Source of the DNA: Propionibacterium sp. oral taxon 192 str. F0372
Lineage (GTDB): Bacteria > Actinomycetota > Actinomycetes > Propionibacteriales > Propionibacteriaceae
DNA length: 64,000 nucleotides
NCBI RefSeq assembly: GCF_000413315.1
Contig: NZ_KE340297.1
Span: 1,438,599 to 1,502,598, forward strand
Direction of reading: 5' to 3'
Both the position numbers and the translations under genes were made by a program. This document shows, in pieces, positions 43,894 through 53,131 of the stretch. The notes under the pieces were generated by a model, which saw only the letters and a list, made by a program, of their open reading frames with translations, ran no database searches and had not been told where the DNA came from. The stretch's first letter is position 1; each line of letters opens with the position of its first letter.

Positions 43894-44817
43894 ATGAGCA
43901 CTGTGGTGCAGACCACGGGTCTGACCAAGCGGTACGGCCGGACAGCGGCCCTGGACGAGGTGGATATCACCGTCGAGGCCGGGCAGATCTATGGGCTGAT
44001 TGGGCAAAACGGTGCAGGGAAGACCACCCTCATCAGGTTGTTGACCGGACTAGCCCGTCCCAGTGGCGGTTCCCTGTCCCTGTTCGAAGACAGCGGGGCG
44101 GGGCTGAACCTGCAGCGTCGTCGCATTGGGGCACTCATCGAATCCCCCGCGCTGACCCTGGACCTGACCGCGGAGCAGAACATCGAAGCGATCCGCATCC
44201 AACGCGGCATCGCTGGCCGGCATCGCACCAGGGAGGCCCTTGAAGTGGTTGGCCTCCAAGACACCGGGCGCAAGAAGGTACGGCAGTTTTCCTTGGGCAT
44301 GCGGCAACGGCTGGGGCTGGGCATCGCGTTATTGGGCGATCCGGAACTGCTGATTCTCGATGAACCGGTCAACGGGTTGGATCCGATGTGGATGGCCACG
44401 GTCCGCACCGAATTGGTGCGACGGGCCAGGCAGGATGGGACGACCGTCATGATCTCCTCCCATTTGTTGGCCGAGCTCGATCTATTCGCTACCCACTATG
44501 GGTTCATTCACCGGGGAAGGCTGCTTGCGCAGATGAGCGCAGCTGAGCTGCATTCTCGCTGCCAGCACACCCTGCGCATCGATGTTGCCGATCCCGCTGC
44601 TGCGGCGACCGTTTTGGAGGAGGAGCTGGATATCCGCACCTTCCGCATCGCCGATGATGCCGGTGCAACGGGCGGCCAGGTGATCTTGGCCGACCATCTG
44701 GACCAAGCATCCCGGATCAACTCCGCCCTGGTGGGCCGCGGCGTGGAGGTTCGTGGTATTGAAACCCGCGGGGCAAGTCTCGAAGAGTTTTTCGCCGACC
44801 TGGTGAAAGGGGCCTGA
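43894..44817 (+). CDS. ABC transporter ATP-binding protein (bacitracin/lantibiotic type)
   Basis: 307 aa from ATG 43894; RBS AAGGAGG (43880-43886). Walker A 'GQNGAGKTT', signature 'FSLGMRQRLG', Walker B 'LLILDEPVNGLDP'. Glu/Asp pattern and the C-terminal extension fit the BcrA/LanF group. Works with the permease one base downstream; controlled by the neighbouring two-component system. Exports or removes a membrane-active peptide, by inference. Confidence 0.9.
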   Translation: MSTVVQTTGLTKRYGRTAALDEVDITVEAGQIYGLIGQNGAGKTTLIRLLTGLARPSGGSLSLFEDSGAGLNLQRRRIGALIESPALTLDLTAEQNIEAIRIQRGIAGRHRTREALEVVGLQDTGRKKVRQFSLGMRQRLGLGIALLGDPELLILDEPVNGLDPMWMATVRTELVRRARQDGTTVMISSHLLAELDLFATHYGFIHRGRLLAQMSAAELHSRCQHTLRIDVADPAAAATVLEEELDIRTFRIADDAGATGGQVILADHLDQASRINSALVGRGVEVRGIETRGASLEEFFADLVKGA

Positions 44818-44818
44818 T

Positions 44819-45652
44819 ATGTTCGCCAACATCATTCGCTGCGACTGGTACCGCTTGGTGAGGTCGCGCTTCCTGCAGATCACAGTCATCGTCTTTGCCG
44901 TCGTCATCGGTCTTTTTGCCCTGTTCTGCACGTCTGGCAATAGCCGGTTTTCCTTCGGTGGGCCGACCGGGAACACCAAGGATGGGGTGCCGTTGATCGA
45001 CGGATTCGTCGGTTTCGCCTATGTCGATGCAGCTCACCCACATTTTTGGGAGATCATGTATTCAGCGACTTGTTTCACCGTCATTACTTTGTTCGCGATT
45101 TCGATCACCGGCATGATCATCACCTCGACCGATGATCTGAATGGCACCACAAAACTTGCCGTCGCCCGAGGTAATTCGCAGACGCTGATGTTCGTCTCGA
45201 AGGTGATCTTGGCCGTGCTGGTCACCGGAGTGTTATGGGTACTGCACAATCTGGTGACCTTGCTCATCACCTTGTCTCAGATGGATTTCTCGCTCACCGG
45301 CGAGCAATGGTCTGCCTGGGTGAAGTTCATCGGATTGAGCTATCTGGTGCAGCTGGTGTTGATGCTGCTGGCTAGCTGGCTCGTTCTGCTGACCCGTTCC
45401 CGGGTGGTCGGTTTCGCGGTGCTGGTGGTGCTGACATTCGGCACGATCATCGTCACGGCCGTCAACCGGGAGCTTGATTCCCAGGTGATCAATACGCTGC
45501 TGGCGATCGATCCGGTCTGGCATCTCTACCGTATTGGGCGGGCCTGGGCCGAGACTCAGATCACCGGTCAGGCCCTGCTGTTTTGCGGCGTGGCGATCCC
45601 GGTGCTGATGGCTGCGAGCATCATCCACCTGCGGAGTCGGGAACTTTCCTGA
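44819..45652 (+). CDS. ABC-2-type permease
   Basis: 277 aa. Six membrane helices: about 20-40, 78-100, 130-155, 175-195, 200-220, 245-270. No enzymatic motif. It starts right after the ATPase stop and is the membrane half of that transporter. The order ATPase, permease, kinase and the absence of a second permease resemble short bacteriocin-immunity transporters. Confidence 0.87.
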   Translation: MFANIIRCDWYRLVRSRFLQITVIVFAVVIGLFALFCTSGNSRFSFGGPTGNTKDGVPLIDGFVGFAYVDAAHPHFWEIMYSATCFTVITLFAISITGMIITSTDDLNGTTKLAVARGNSQTLMFVSKVILAVLVTGVLWVLHNLVTLLITLSQMDFSLTGEQWSAWVKFIGLSYLVQLVLMLLASWLVLLTRSRVVGFAVLVVLTFGTIIVTAVNRELDSQVINTLLAIDPVWHLYRIGRAWAETQITGQALLFCGVAIPVLMAASIIHLRSRELS

Positions 45653-45656
45653 CACC

Positions 45657-46583
45657 ATGGGAGTCGTGGGATTGGTGGGTTGGATCATCGCAGCCCTGTC
45701 CGGGGTAGTGGCTGCCTGGGCAGGGTGGCGCTGGGCGGCACTGCGTCGGGAGATTGCCTCCGTGCGGGCTCAGCTGACCGCTCACCGATCCTTGGGCTCC
45801 ACCCAGCCGCTGGAGGTGGTGGTGCGTGATGACGAGCTTGAAGCCCTCGCAGCCGAGATCGATACCTGCATCAATGCCGAACGCAATGCTGTCGCCGTCA
45901 GCCGGGCTGCCGAAGCCAGACTACGCCGGGAGATCGCGAATCTGTCCCACGACCTAAAGACCCCGCTCATCGCGGTGCGGGGTTTTCTGCAACTGGTGCG
46001 TCGCGACGGTCTCGGCGCACCCAATGCCGGTGACCGGTTGGAGGTCGTCGCCCGGCGGGTGGATGACCTGGGCAGGCTTGTCGATGATTTCTTCGAGTTG
46101 AGCGTCCTGGATTCCGGGGAACGCTCATTGGAGTTGACCAGGGTTGATGCCACGACGGTGGTTGGTGAGGTGCTGACCGGTTTCTATGCCGCATTCCAAC
46201 AGGCGGGAGTGACTCCCCGGGTGAGGTTGCCGGAGCGGACGGTCGCGGTGCGTGCCGAGCCGACGGCGCTGGGACGTGTGGTGCGCAACCTAGTCGCCAA
46301 TGCGCTGGCCTACACCACCGGGGAGGTTGTGGTGGAACTGAGCGCCGAGAGTGGGCAAATGATTCTCGCAGTCTCTAATCCGGCCGATCTGTCACCAGGG
46401 GTGGCCGATCAGCTCTTCGAGCGTTTCTACCGTGCAGATCAGGCTCGCACTGGCCCACATGCCGGGCTGGGGTTGTCCATCGTCGCCGAGTTGGTGGCGC
46501 AGATGGGTGGTGTGGTGCAGGCCCGGGCCGATTCGGGGCAACTCGTGATCGAGGTGCGGCTGGAGGTCTGGCAGCATTCGTGA
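45657..46583 (+). CDS. Sensor histidine kinase
   Basis: 308 aa. Two short N-terminal hydrophobic stretches (about 2-28) and almost no external domain, so it senses in the membrane or through the ABC transporter. H-box 'NLSHDLKTPLIAVRGFLQL' (phospho-His), N-box 'NLVANALAYT', G-box 'GLGLSIVAELV'. It follows the permease by 4 bp and pairs with the regulator at 43045. Confidence 0.92.
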   Translation: MGVVGLVGWIIAALSGVVAAWAGWRWAALRREIASVRAQLTAHRSLGSTQPLEVVVRDDELEALAAEIDTCINAERNAVAVSRAAEARLRREIANLSHDLKTPLIAVRGFLQLVRRDGLGAPNAGDRLEVVARRVDDLGRLVDDFFELSVLDSGERSLELTRVDATTVVGEVLTGFYAAFQQAGVTPRVRLPERTVAVRAEPTALGRVVRNLVANALAYTTGEVVVELSAESGQMILAVSNPADLSPGVADQLFERFYRADQARTGPHAGLGLSIVAELVAQMGGVVQARADSGQLVIEVRLEVWQHS

Positions 46584-46631
46584 GCCCTGATCGGTCTGCT
46601 GCCGCGCCCCGGCAGTGAATAGGATCGGAGC

Positions 46632-47456
46632 ATGCGTGAACTCCAAGCCCAGATCATCGCGTCGCTCGGGGTCTCCCCGGCCATCGACCCGGCCCACGAG
46701 GTGGATCGGCGAGTGCAGTTCCTCATCGACTACTTGCACGCATCCCATACCTCGGGTTTCGTGCTGGGTATTTCCGGAGGCATCGATTCCACCTTGGCTG
46801 GGAGACTCGCTCAACTCGCCGTCGAGCAACTCGCCACCCGGGGCGAGGAAGCCGATTTCATTGCCGTCCGGCTGCCCTACGGGGTACAGGCCGACGAAGC
46901 AGATGCCCAGGCAGCAATGGATTTCGTTGCGGCCAAGACGGAGATGACTCTCAACATCAAGGCCGCCACCGATGGCATGGAGGCTGCCTTCGAGGGGGCC
47001 CTGGGCGGGGAACAGATCACCGATTTCAACAAGGGCAATGTGAAGGCGCGGATGAGGATGATCGCCCAGTATGCGATCGCTGGGCAGCGCAATCTGTTGG
47101 TCATCGGTACCGATCACGCAGCCGAGTCGGTGACCGGTTTCTTCACCAAATTCGGCGACGGGGGCGCCGACATCCTTCCCCTGTACGGGCTTGACAAGAG
47201 GCAGAGCCGACAGCTGCTGCAATTCCTGGGGGCCCCTGAGCCGCTGTGGGCAAAAGTGCCGACCGCCGACCTGCTGGACGGCAAACCGCTGCGCACCGAC
47301 GAGGACGAGCTGGGCATCAGCTACGACCAGATCGATGCCTACCTGGAGGGCCAGGAGGTGTCCGGCGAGGTGGCCGGGAAGATCGAGACCAAATACCTGC
47401 GCAGCCGCCACAAGCGTGCCCTACCGGTGGAGATTCGCGATACCTGGTGGCGGTGA
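46632..47456 (+). CDS. nadE: NH3-dependent NAD+ synthetase
   Basis: 274 aa, short NadE lacking the glutaminase domain. ATP-binding loop '[10 protein letters not shown]', 'VIGTDHAAE' and '[13 protein letters not shown]' are all present. Makes NAD+ from deamido-NAD+ with ammonia. TAGGAT (46620-46625) ends 6 nt before the ATG, pointing to a leaderless mRNA. Confidence 0.96.
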   Translation: MRELQAQIIASLGVSPAIDPAHEVDRRVQFLIDYLHASHTSGFVLGISGGIDSTLAGRLAQLAVEQLATRGEEADFIAVRLPYGVQADEADAQAAMDFVAAKTEMTLNIKAATDGMEAAFEGALGGEQITDFNKGNVKARMRMIAQYAIAGQRNLLVIGTDHAAESVTGFFTKFGDGGADILPLYGLDKRQSRQLLQFLGAPEPLWAKVPTADLLDGKPLRTDEDELGISYDQIDAYLEGQEVSGEVAGKIETKYLRSRHKRALPVEIRDTWWR

Positions 47457-47580
47457 CCAGCCTTTGAGGTGGCTTTGGAGGCACTGACTCATGCCCCTGA
47501 CCAGCTGATTCATCGTTGGGTGAGGACTATCGTGGGGGCTGGGCATTCTAGGCGGGTTCTTGGTCCTTTATGGTCAGTGC

Positions 47581-48366
47581 ATGAGTGAGCCGTGGGTTGA
47601 AGACGACGAGTTCCTGGCGCCTCCGAATTATGGAGGTGAGGAAGAGGATCTGGCCAACGAGGACGAGGTCGATGATGTTCTTGCTTCTCCTGCCGATGTG
47701 GTCACTGAAGATGAGGTGGTTGATGAGCCGTTGGATGGCCCCGGAATAGAAGATGAGGGTTGGTCTCCTGCCCAGGGGTTCCGGGATGGGCGGCGGATCG
47801 TGCGGGTATGGGCTGATGAGCAGGGGATACTCAAAGACGTCCGGATCTCGGCGAATTGGCGGCACAAGTTGGCCGATGAGCCGTTGGATACGGCTTTTAA
47901 CGCTGCGTTCATGTCGATGAATGCGATGTTGCACACCGGGGAGCATCGTATCCCTGCCCCGGAGCCGTTGCCTGTGATCCCATATGAGGGCGCTGCGGGC
48001 TGGCACACGATTCGCCGGGCACGCCGGGAGTTGGCTGATCTTGATGCCAAGCTGGAGGCCCTGGGTGATGTGCCGCCGAGTCGATGGGTCGGGACGTGTG
48101 CTGAGGGGACCGCGTTGAGCAGGGCGGTGGTGGTGCGGCTGGGGATCTTCGGGCAGCCGGTGAGCGTGAGGTTCGATCCGCAGTGGCTTGCTGGTTCGGT
48201 GTATCCGAAGGCGATCTCCCGGGCAGTGTTGCATGCCTATCGTCGTGCCCGTACCAAGTATCAGCCACCGCATGTGGAGTACGGGGAACGCGAACTGCTG
48301 CTTCGCGAGCATGCCCGGATCACGGATTCGATGATGGCCAGCTTGAAGAATGGTTTCGAGATGTGA
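47581..48366 (+). CDS. Cassette gene A: 261-aa ESX-associated protein of unknown function
   Basis: First 60 residues are strongly acidic. Then two copies of a short module: 'GILKDVRISANWRHKL...LDTAFNAAF' and 'VSVRFDPQWLAGSVYPKAISRAVLHAYRRA', each with an N-W or P-x-W pattern. The same two modules occur in the smaller paralogue at 54423-54980 ('RPNWKKHY', 'GFDPDWVARATARSIS'). The fold recalls YbaB-like proteins encoded with type VII substrates, but this is inference. Starts the + cassette. Start ATG 47581; TATGGT 6 nt upstream may be a leaderless promoter. Confidence 0.68.
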   Translation: MSEPWVEDDEFLAPPNYGGEEEDLANEDEVDDVLASPADVVTEDEVVDEPLDGPGIEDEGWSPAQGFRDGRRIVRVWADEQGILKDVRISANWRHKLADEPLDTAFNAAFMSMNAMLHTGEHRIPAPEPLPVIPYEGAAGWHTIRRARRELADLDAKLEALGDVPPSRWVGTCAEGTALSRAVVVRLGIFGQPVSVRFDPQWLAGSVYPKAISRAVLHAYRRARTKYQPPHVEYGERELLLREHARITDSMMASLKNGFEM

Positions 48367-48528
48367 ACGCTGTTGTGGGGATGGCCGGTGTGGGCATAGC
48401 AGGGAACCTCATGGTGCCTGAAATACCTTGTTGATTAGCCATTCATGGCGAATCGCGGACGCTCGTCCGATGAGTGGTGGTGTTTTGGTTCCAGATGCCC
48501 GGTGGGGTGTGTAAAATCACCTGGTGAC

Positions 48529-48570
48529 GTGGGGTGATGCCCCACATTCGATACAGGTTTGTATCGAATG
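48529..48570 (+). other. Two adjacent hairpins in the leader of gene B
   Basis: GTGGGG-TGATG-CCCCAC (48529-48545), then CATTCGATAC-AGGTTT-GTATCGAATG (48545-48570), a perfect 10-bp stem. A TAAAAT -10 box lies about 10-15 bp upstream (near 48512-48517). The leader runs 43 nt more to the RBS (AAGGA) and ATG 48614. Could be an operator or an RNA control element. Confidence 0.6.
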
Positions 48571-48613
48571 CTGTTGTTCGTTGTTGTTGTGCCCCCGAGT
48601 TAAGGAATTGATC

Positions 48614-49774
48614 ATGACTTATTCGGATGCTGTTGATGGTGTGGAGCCTGTGATGCGCGCTGCGGTGTCTGGTGTTGAAGGGTATTCGGCTGATACCGAT
48701 GATGAGTTGGGTCGTTTGGAGCTGGTGGAGGAGGACATTAATCCTGCTCAGCAGGCTAAGCAGCGTGATGGTGGTGGTCGTGGTGGGATGATGCCGCCGA
48801 TGGTTGGTGGGCCTGGGACATCTGCTAGCCCTGGGGTATCTGGTGGGCTTGGGGCCCGTGGCGGGGTTGGGGTGAATGCCAGTACAGCGCCGGGTGGGCT
48901 GCCGGTGGTGGGTGCTGGTGGTGGGCCTGGGGCTAGTGCATCAGCTGGGTCTGGTGTGTCTGGAGTGACTGGGGGTCTTGGCTCGGGGTCTGCTGGTTCG
49001 GTTCCGTCTGTTGGTGGCGGGTCTGCTGGTGTGGGTCATCCGGGTTTTGGGGTTGGTTCGGGGACGGTTGCTGCCGGCTCCAGCGGTGCGGATGCGGGGT
49101 TTGGCATCAACCCTGTGACGGGCAGGGCGTGGTCGCCGTCGGATCCGGGGTTTAGTGAGCGGTTCGGTAGCTATGACCCGAAGACCGGGCTGTGGGTGAA
49201 TCCCGCCACCGGGATGGCGTACGACCCTAGGACTGGTCGGTGGAGTCATGTGGGTGGGTCGTCGTTTGGTGGTGGACCCACCGGTGCTGGTGCCAGGGCC
49301 GGTGTGGCTGGTGCTGGTATGTCTCCTGTGGTGAGTGGTGGGGGTGCGGTTTCGCCTGGTGCTGGCAGTGCCGGGGCTGGTGTTGGCTCTGGTGGGGTGT
49401 CGGGTGTGTCGGTGTCTGGGGCGGGTGGAGTGCCGTCGGCGGGTTCTTCTTCGGGGCTGGGCACGACTCGGTCGAGTGGGATGGGTGCCTGGCAGAGTTC
49501 GTCGGGTGATTTGCGAACGGCGTCAGCTCATTGGGATGGTTTGTCGGCTGAGATGGAGGCGGTGAAGTCGGCGATGAATTCCACGAAAACTCCTGGTTTT
49601 GGTGTGGTGAATCATCCACGGACTGCGTTTTGGTCTTCGTCGGCGAAGGCTACAAAAGAGGCGTCAGATACGACGGGGCGGTATGCGGGTACGTCGTCGA
49701 ATTTGTCGGGTTCGGCGTCTGGTTATGAAGAGGTTGAGGCTGTGAATGCGGCTGTTGCAGAAAGGGGCCGGTGA
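48614..49774 (+). CDS. Cassette gene B: Gly/Ser-rich protein with WxG-like C-terminus
   Basis: 386 aa. Residues 1-50 are helical; 55-290 are Gly/Ser/Ala/Val-rich with a central 'FGINPVTGRAWSPSDPGFSERFG' segment repeating N-P-x-T-G. The last 100 residues contain 'ASAHWDGLSAEMEAVKSAM', a helix-turn-helix with Trp-Asp-Gly like WXG100 proteins. No signal peptide. Such mix recalls PE/PPE-like or Gly-rich type VII substrates. T/G-rich codon use differs from the rest of the window. Its stop overlaps the start of gene C. The other cassette has no B copy. Confidence 0.62.
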   Translation: MTYSDAVDGVEPVMRAAVSGVEGYSADTDDELGRLELVEEDINPAQQAKQRDGGGRGGMMPPMVGGPGTSASPGVSGGLGARGGVGVNASTAPGGLPVVGAGGGPGASASAGSGVSGVTGGLGSGSAGSVPSVGGGSAGVGHPGFGVGSGTVAAGSSGADAGFGINPVTGRAWSPSDPGFSERFGSYDPKTGLWVNPATGMAYDPRTGRWSHVGGSSFGGGPTGAGARAGVAGAGMSPVVSGGGAVSPGAGSAGAGVGSGGVSGVSVSGAGGVPSAGSSSGLGTTRSSGMGAWQSSSGDLRTASAHWDGLSAEMEAVKSAMNSTKTPGFGVVNHPRTAFWSSSAKATKEASDTTGRYAGTSSNLSGSASGYEEVEAVNAAVAERGR

Positions 49775-50748
49775 TGAGTGTTACGTTTTCGACGGTGCGT
49801 AATGGTGATGTGATTGCGTATACGCGTGAGGATTTTGATCCGTTGTTGTCTTGGTTGTCTGGGGCGTTGAGTCAGGCGATTGAGCTTGATCGGGCTGAGG
49901 TTGAGTATGCGAAGTCGAAGATGAAGGGGTTTTTGTTTTTCTGGGATGGTTATGATGCTGAGGGAACTCAGTCGAGGTTTGCTGAGTTGGAGCGGGGTGC
50001 GTGTGCTGCGATGGGGGATGCGCTGGGTAAGGAGTATACGACGAATCTTCCGTATCCGTTTGGTGGTACTAGTCGGCTTGATGGGTTGTTGAAGACGGTG
50101 TATTTTGTGGGGCCGAATATGAATGGTCCGCATAAGCAGTGGGGTGCTCATGCTGATCGGTTGCATGATATTGGGGTGCGTGCTCAGGGTATCACGATTG
50201 ATTCGTGGCAGGGTGAGGCTGCTGAGTCGTATCGGCGTAAGGCTGTGGAGCGGGCGAATGATGCGTTTTTTATGGAGGATCTTGCTCGGCATAATCAGTG
50301 GGCGATTGAGGCGACCTCTTTTCTTCAGACGATGATCGCGGAGAAGATCAAGGCCGCTCTCGAGGCAGTGAAGGAAAAGCTTAAGTGGGAAAAGAAGTGT
50401 GATCTTGCTGTGAGAACTAAAAAGATTGATGAGGCGGTTGCTCGATCGGGTGATGCGGGTGCTATTGGTTGTGATTTCTACATGCGGACTGTGGCTGTGT
50501 GGGATGCGGTTGTTGGTTTGCCGGATGTGTGGTTGGCGTTGTTGAATGAGGATTTGGATTGGCAGAGTTCGGCTCGTCGGGTGCGTGATGTGTTGAAGGA
50601 GGCTGTTGTGGCGATGGAGCAGCGTCATGCGAATGCTGGTTATGCTGATGGGTTGGGGTTGATTGATAAGGATAATGGTGTGGATGATCAAGAAAGGCAT
50701 GCTGGTGTGAGTGCGGATGATCAGCATATGAAGGATTCGCTGTTTTGA
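49774..50748 (+). CDS. Cassette gene C: WXG-motif helical protein (ESX-substrate-like)
   Basis: 324 aa. Helical throughout; 'IDSWQGEAAESYRRKAVERANDAF' near residue 150 has the W-x-G turn between two helices. Longer than WXG100 and more like a fused ESX or LXG-style toxin carrier; no catalytic domain is seen. Starts by TGATG overlap with B. Paralogue of C' (53132-54415), which has W-L-G at the matching place. Likely secreted by a type VII system located elsewhere in the genome. Confidence 0.66.
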   Translation: MSVTFSTVRNGDVIAYTREDFDPLLSWLSGALSQAIELDRAEVEYAKSKMKGFLFFWDGYDAEGTQSRFAELERGACAAMGDALGKEYTTNLPYPFGGTSRLDGLLKTVYFVGPNMNGPHKQWGAHADRLHDIGVRAQGITIDSWQGEAAESYRRKAVERANDAFFMEDLARHNQWAIEATSFLQTMIAEKIKAALEAVKEKLKWEKKCDLAVRTKKIDEAVARSGDAGAIGCDFYMRTVAVWDAVVGLPDVWLALLNEDLDWQSSARRVRDVLKEAVVAMEQRHANAGYADGLGLIDKDNGVDDQERHAGVSADDQHMKDSLF

Positions 50749-50797
50749 GAGTGGATGTGCCACGGGTCTGGTTCGGGAAGAAGGGCGTGAGTGTGTG

Positions 50798-51799
50798 ATG
50801 CGTGGTGTGGTGTGTGGTGTTCTTCTCGGGCTTGGACTGTCGTTATTGGTGAGTGGGTGTAGCCCGAGGTCGAGTGATCCGCATGAGATGTGGGATCGTT
50901 TGGTGGCCGAGAAGAATATCACGACTGTTGCAGAGGTGGAGGTGTCGCATTTCTCGGTACATCATTTTTTGTATTCGTCGAGTAGCTATTCTTTGTCTGT
51001 GTATACGGTTGATTCGTCTGCTCGTGAGGTTGAATACAGTATTGGTTATGATGGGGAGATCTCGGAGCGGGTGGATGACGATGATGAGCGTAATGCGGAT
51101 ATGAGGTGGCATGCGAAAGCGAATCTTTCTCCTGATCAGATTGATTTTGATGGGTTGGTTGCTCGTGTTCCGGCCAAGGATGATCCGCGGCCTGGGTGTG
51201 ATGATTCCAGGTATGCGTGGTTGAGGGTCATGCCCACTGGCAAGACGGCATCGTGGACGACTTGCTCCAGCAGTTTCGACTATCATGAGGGAAGTCTTGT
51301 GGTGGATGGAAAGCCGGTCAATGATCAGGTTGATCCCACCGATCCTGCTCAGGTTGCTTCGATGATGGAATCCTATAATGATATTTTCGGTGCGGGGACT
51401 TTGGTGCAGTGGAATGCTGGGGTGAAGAAGAGGGAGGCTACCTATGTGACGGCGATCCCGTTTCCGGATGACCCGGATTGCCGTATGGGAATTTTCTCCT
51501 CAGGCAGACATAATGCTATGCCGGGTGTTGGTGCGTGTGATGCTCCGCTTTTGAATGATGAGCCGACGATTCCTTTTGATTTGAGTAGGTTTAGTCCTTC
51601 TTTGGTGTCTGATATTTTGGGGTCGTTGGGGTCGTTGGGGTCGTTGGGGTCGTTGGGTGTTCAGGTGTCGGCGATTGATGAGTTGATTTTTACTGGTACG
51701 CCGGATGGGAAGTTGAGTTGGAAGGTGAGCACGATGAACATCGGCGATCAACTCGATTATCGTGAGCATATGTATGGCGTGCTGGAACCAATCAAGTAA
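50798..51799 (+). CDS. Cassette gene D: lipoprotein
   Basis: 333 aa. Lipobox L-V-S-G-C (Cys21). Mature part is beta-rich with Asp/Tyr; no enzyme motif. Contains a G-S-L-G-S-L-G-S-L-G-S-L run near residue 280 from a 9-bp tandem repeat. Start ATG 50798 (GTG 50795 possible). It is the last gene of the + cassette, 49 bp after C; matches D' in position. In a toxin-immunity reading, D would be the anchored immunity or receptor partner; this is speculation. Confidence 0.7.
   Translation: MRGVVCGVLLGLGLSLLVSGCSPRSSDPHEMWDRLVAEKNITTVAEVEVSHFSVHHFLYSSSSYSLSVYTVDSSAREVEYSIGYDGEISERVDDDDERNADMRWHAKANLSPDQIDFDGLVARVPAKDDPRPGCDDSRYAWLRVMPTGKTASWTTCSSSFDYHEGSLVVDGKPVNDQVDPTDPAQVASMMESYNDIFGAGTLVQWNAGVKKREATYVTAIPFPDDPDCRMGIFSSGRHNAMPGVGACDAPLLNDEPTIPFDLSRFSPSLVSDILGSLGSLGSLGSLGVQVSAIDELIFTGTPDGKLSWKVSTMNIGDQLDYREHMYGVLEPIK
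51619..51654 (+). repeat. Four tandem 9-bp units (GGGGTCGTT) in gene D
   Basis: Exact copies at 51619, 51628, 51637 and 51646, in frame, encoding repeated Gly-Ser-Leu. Slippage would change length in steps of three residues without breaking the frame. Confidence 0.85.
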
Positions 51800-51928
51800 T
51801 GGTGAACCCGGGCGTAATGGCTGGTGTGGGGAGAGTCCTGATTGTGCGGGTACATGCGATTTTTCCAGAATAGTCCTTTTTGGCTTGGCGAAAGCCGACT
51901 GACCATGCAGCAGCTTGGTCAGCTCGGT

Positions 51929-51961
51929 TGGAGTCGAGACGCACGTGCGTTCACGACTCCA
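51929..51961. terminator. Bidirectional terminator between the convergent cassettes
   Basis: TGGAGTCG (51929-51936) pairs with CGACTCCA (51954-51961). Inside is the 12-bp palindrome ACGCACGTGCGT (51939-51950). Position between the stops of D (51799) and D' (52067) fits shared termination. The rest of the 267-bp gap has no gene. Confidence 0.6.
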
Positions 51962-52066
51962 GCCCTCGTGCGGTAACGATCTTCGTGATGTAGCGCGTGC
52001 CTACCGTAATTGCCCGATCATCTTCTGCACAGGCGGGTACGAGAACTTTGGTATCAGCCAACCACA

Positions 52067-53006
52067 TCACTGTGGATTGTCGAGATAGATGAAGCCCCCT
52101 TTGTCTGCCTCGATCAGAGTAAGAACAGTATGCTCACTAGTGTCTGTTGAGAGAGACAGTGTTGTCTCTTCATCGAAGTGAATGTTCTTCTCCTGAGCGA
52201 GTTCCTGCGCTCGTGCCCAGATTTCTTCTGCGGTGTATGCATTCAAATTCACCTTGTTCGTCGAGACAGCCGAGGCATTGTATGTACAGTGGGCGTCGAA
52301 GACGTGAGCTGCCGGTAGCTTTTGGTCTCCCCAGCTCCGGTAATAGCCAACTGCGCAGGGGGTGGGGGGGATACTCGGTAGCGAACAGTATGGTTACGTT
52401 GCTGTTCTTGATCCCGATATCCCTCACATATCCTTTTGGTGCAAACGTGAGCATCTCATTCCATATTGTGGTGAGACCTTCCAAGGACCATACATTGGTG
52501 ATCGGAGCAATGGGCTGCCTATTGAGAAAGCTACTTCCCTGGTCAGTCATACCGCACCTTTGGGTAACTATAGAAGCAGTAGAGCTGATTACTTCTGCAC
52601 TTACCGACCAGTATTGTCCCTCGCCGCAGCTCTTCGAGGTTTCGGAAACCTTCGCCAGGTAATCGTCAAGATCAAAATCTTTGGGGTCGACGGATGGCCG
52701 GTCACGATAATGCCTGGGCTGTGAGGAGACATTTTCCAGTTGAGTATCCGGCCCGAATGTGATCTGAGTCGTTTCCTTGCCAGCGGAATTCGTCATCCAA
52801 AGGGTCCCCGTCGAGCGCGAGATCTCCACGCCTGAGAATCGGCCTCCCTCGTGTTCGATGATTGGGCCCAGCAGCGCGGTCATCTTGTCAGTCACGTCCG
52901 GAGTGGAACTGTGCGTTGTGGAGGAAGATCCCTCGGGGGAGGAACATCCACCAGCCACAGCCATAAGACAAGCCACCGCCACGACTGCCACCGGCCTCGT
53001 CATCAT
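52067..53006 (-). pseudogene. Cassette gene D': lipoprotein with a poly-C frameshift
   Basis: Starts ATG 53006. Signal and lipobox A-G-G-C (near Cys21), then Ser/Thr-rich linker and a beta-rich domain like D. The frame is sound to 'FATEYPP' at the C7 run (52364-52370). As written it shifts into an Arg/Leu-rich shadow ending at 52170. One base fewer gives 'EYPPTPCAVGYYRSWGDQ' and then an open frame of about 100 codons ending 'IEADKGGFIYLDNPQ' at 52067. So the true gene ends at 52067. The shift is either a sequencing error, a mutation, or slippage. Confidence 0.75.
52364..52370 (-). repeat. Homopolymer C7 (G7 on +) in D'
   Basis: Seven C in the coding strand, then A and five more C. C6 would restore the frame; C7 does not. 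Confidence 0.85.
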
Positions 53007-53131
53007 TCTTCTTCGCGTGAACCAATTCTAGTCAACAACAGGCGCACACCAGCAGGGAACAGGCACCTGTGAAGCCCTCGGCCATTTCTTGCGAAAGCGA
53101 AGCGGGCCAGGTGTATGGGGGATATCTATGG

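Noticed and set aside
42808-44007. N-terminal 400-residue extension of the FrnE-like frame
   Set aside because: It is antisense to the response regulator; the DsbA fold begins at ATG 42807.
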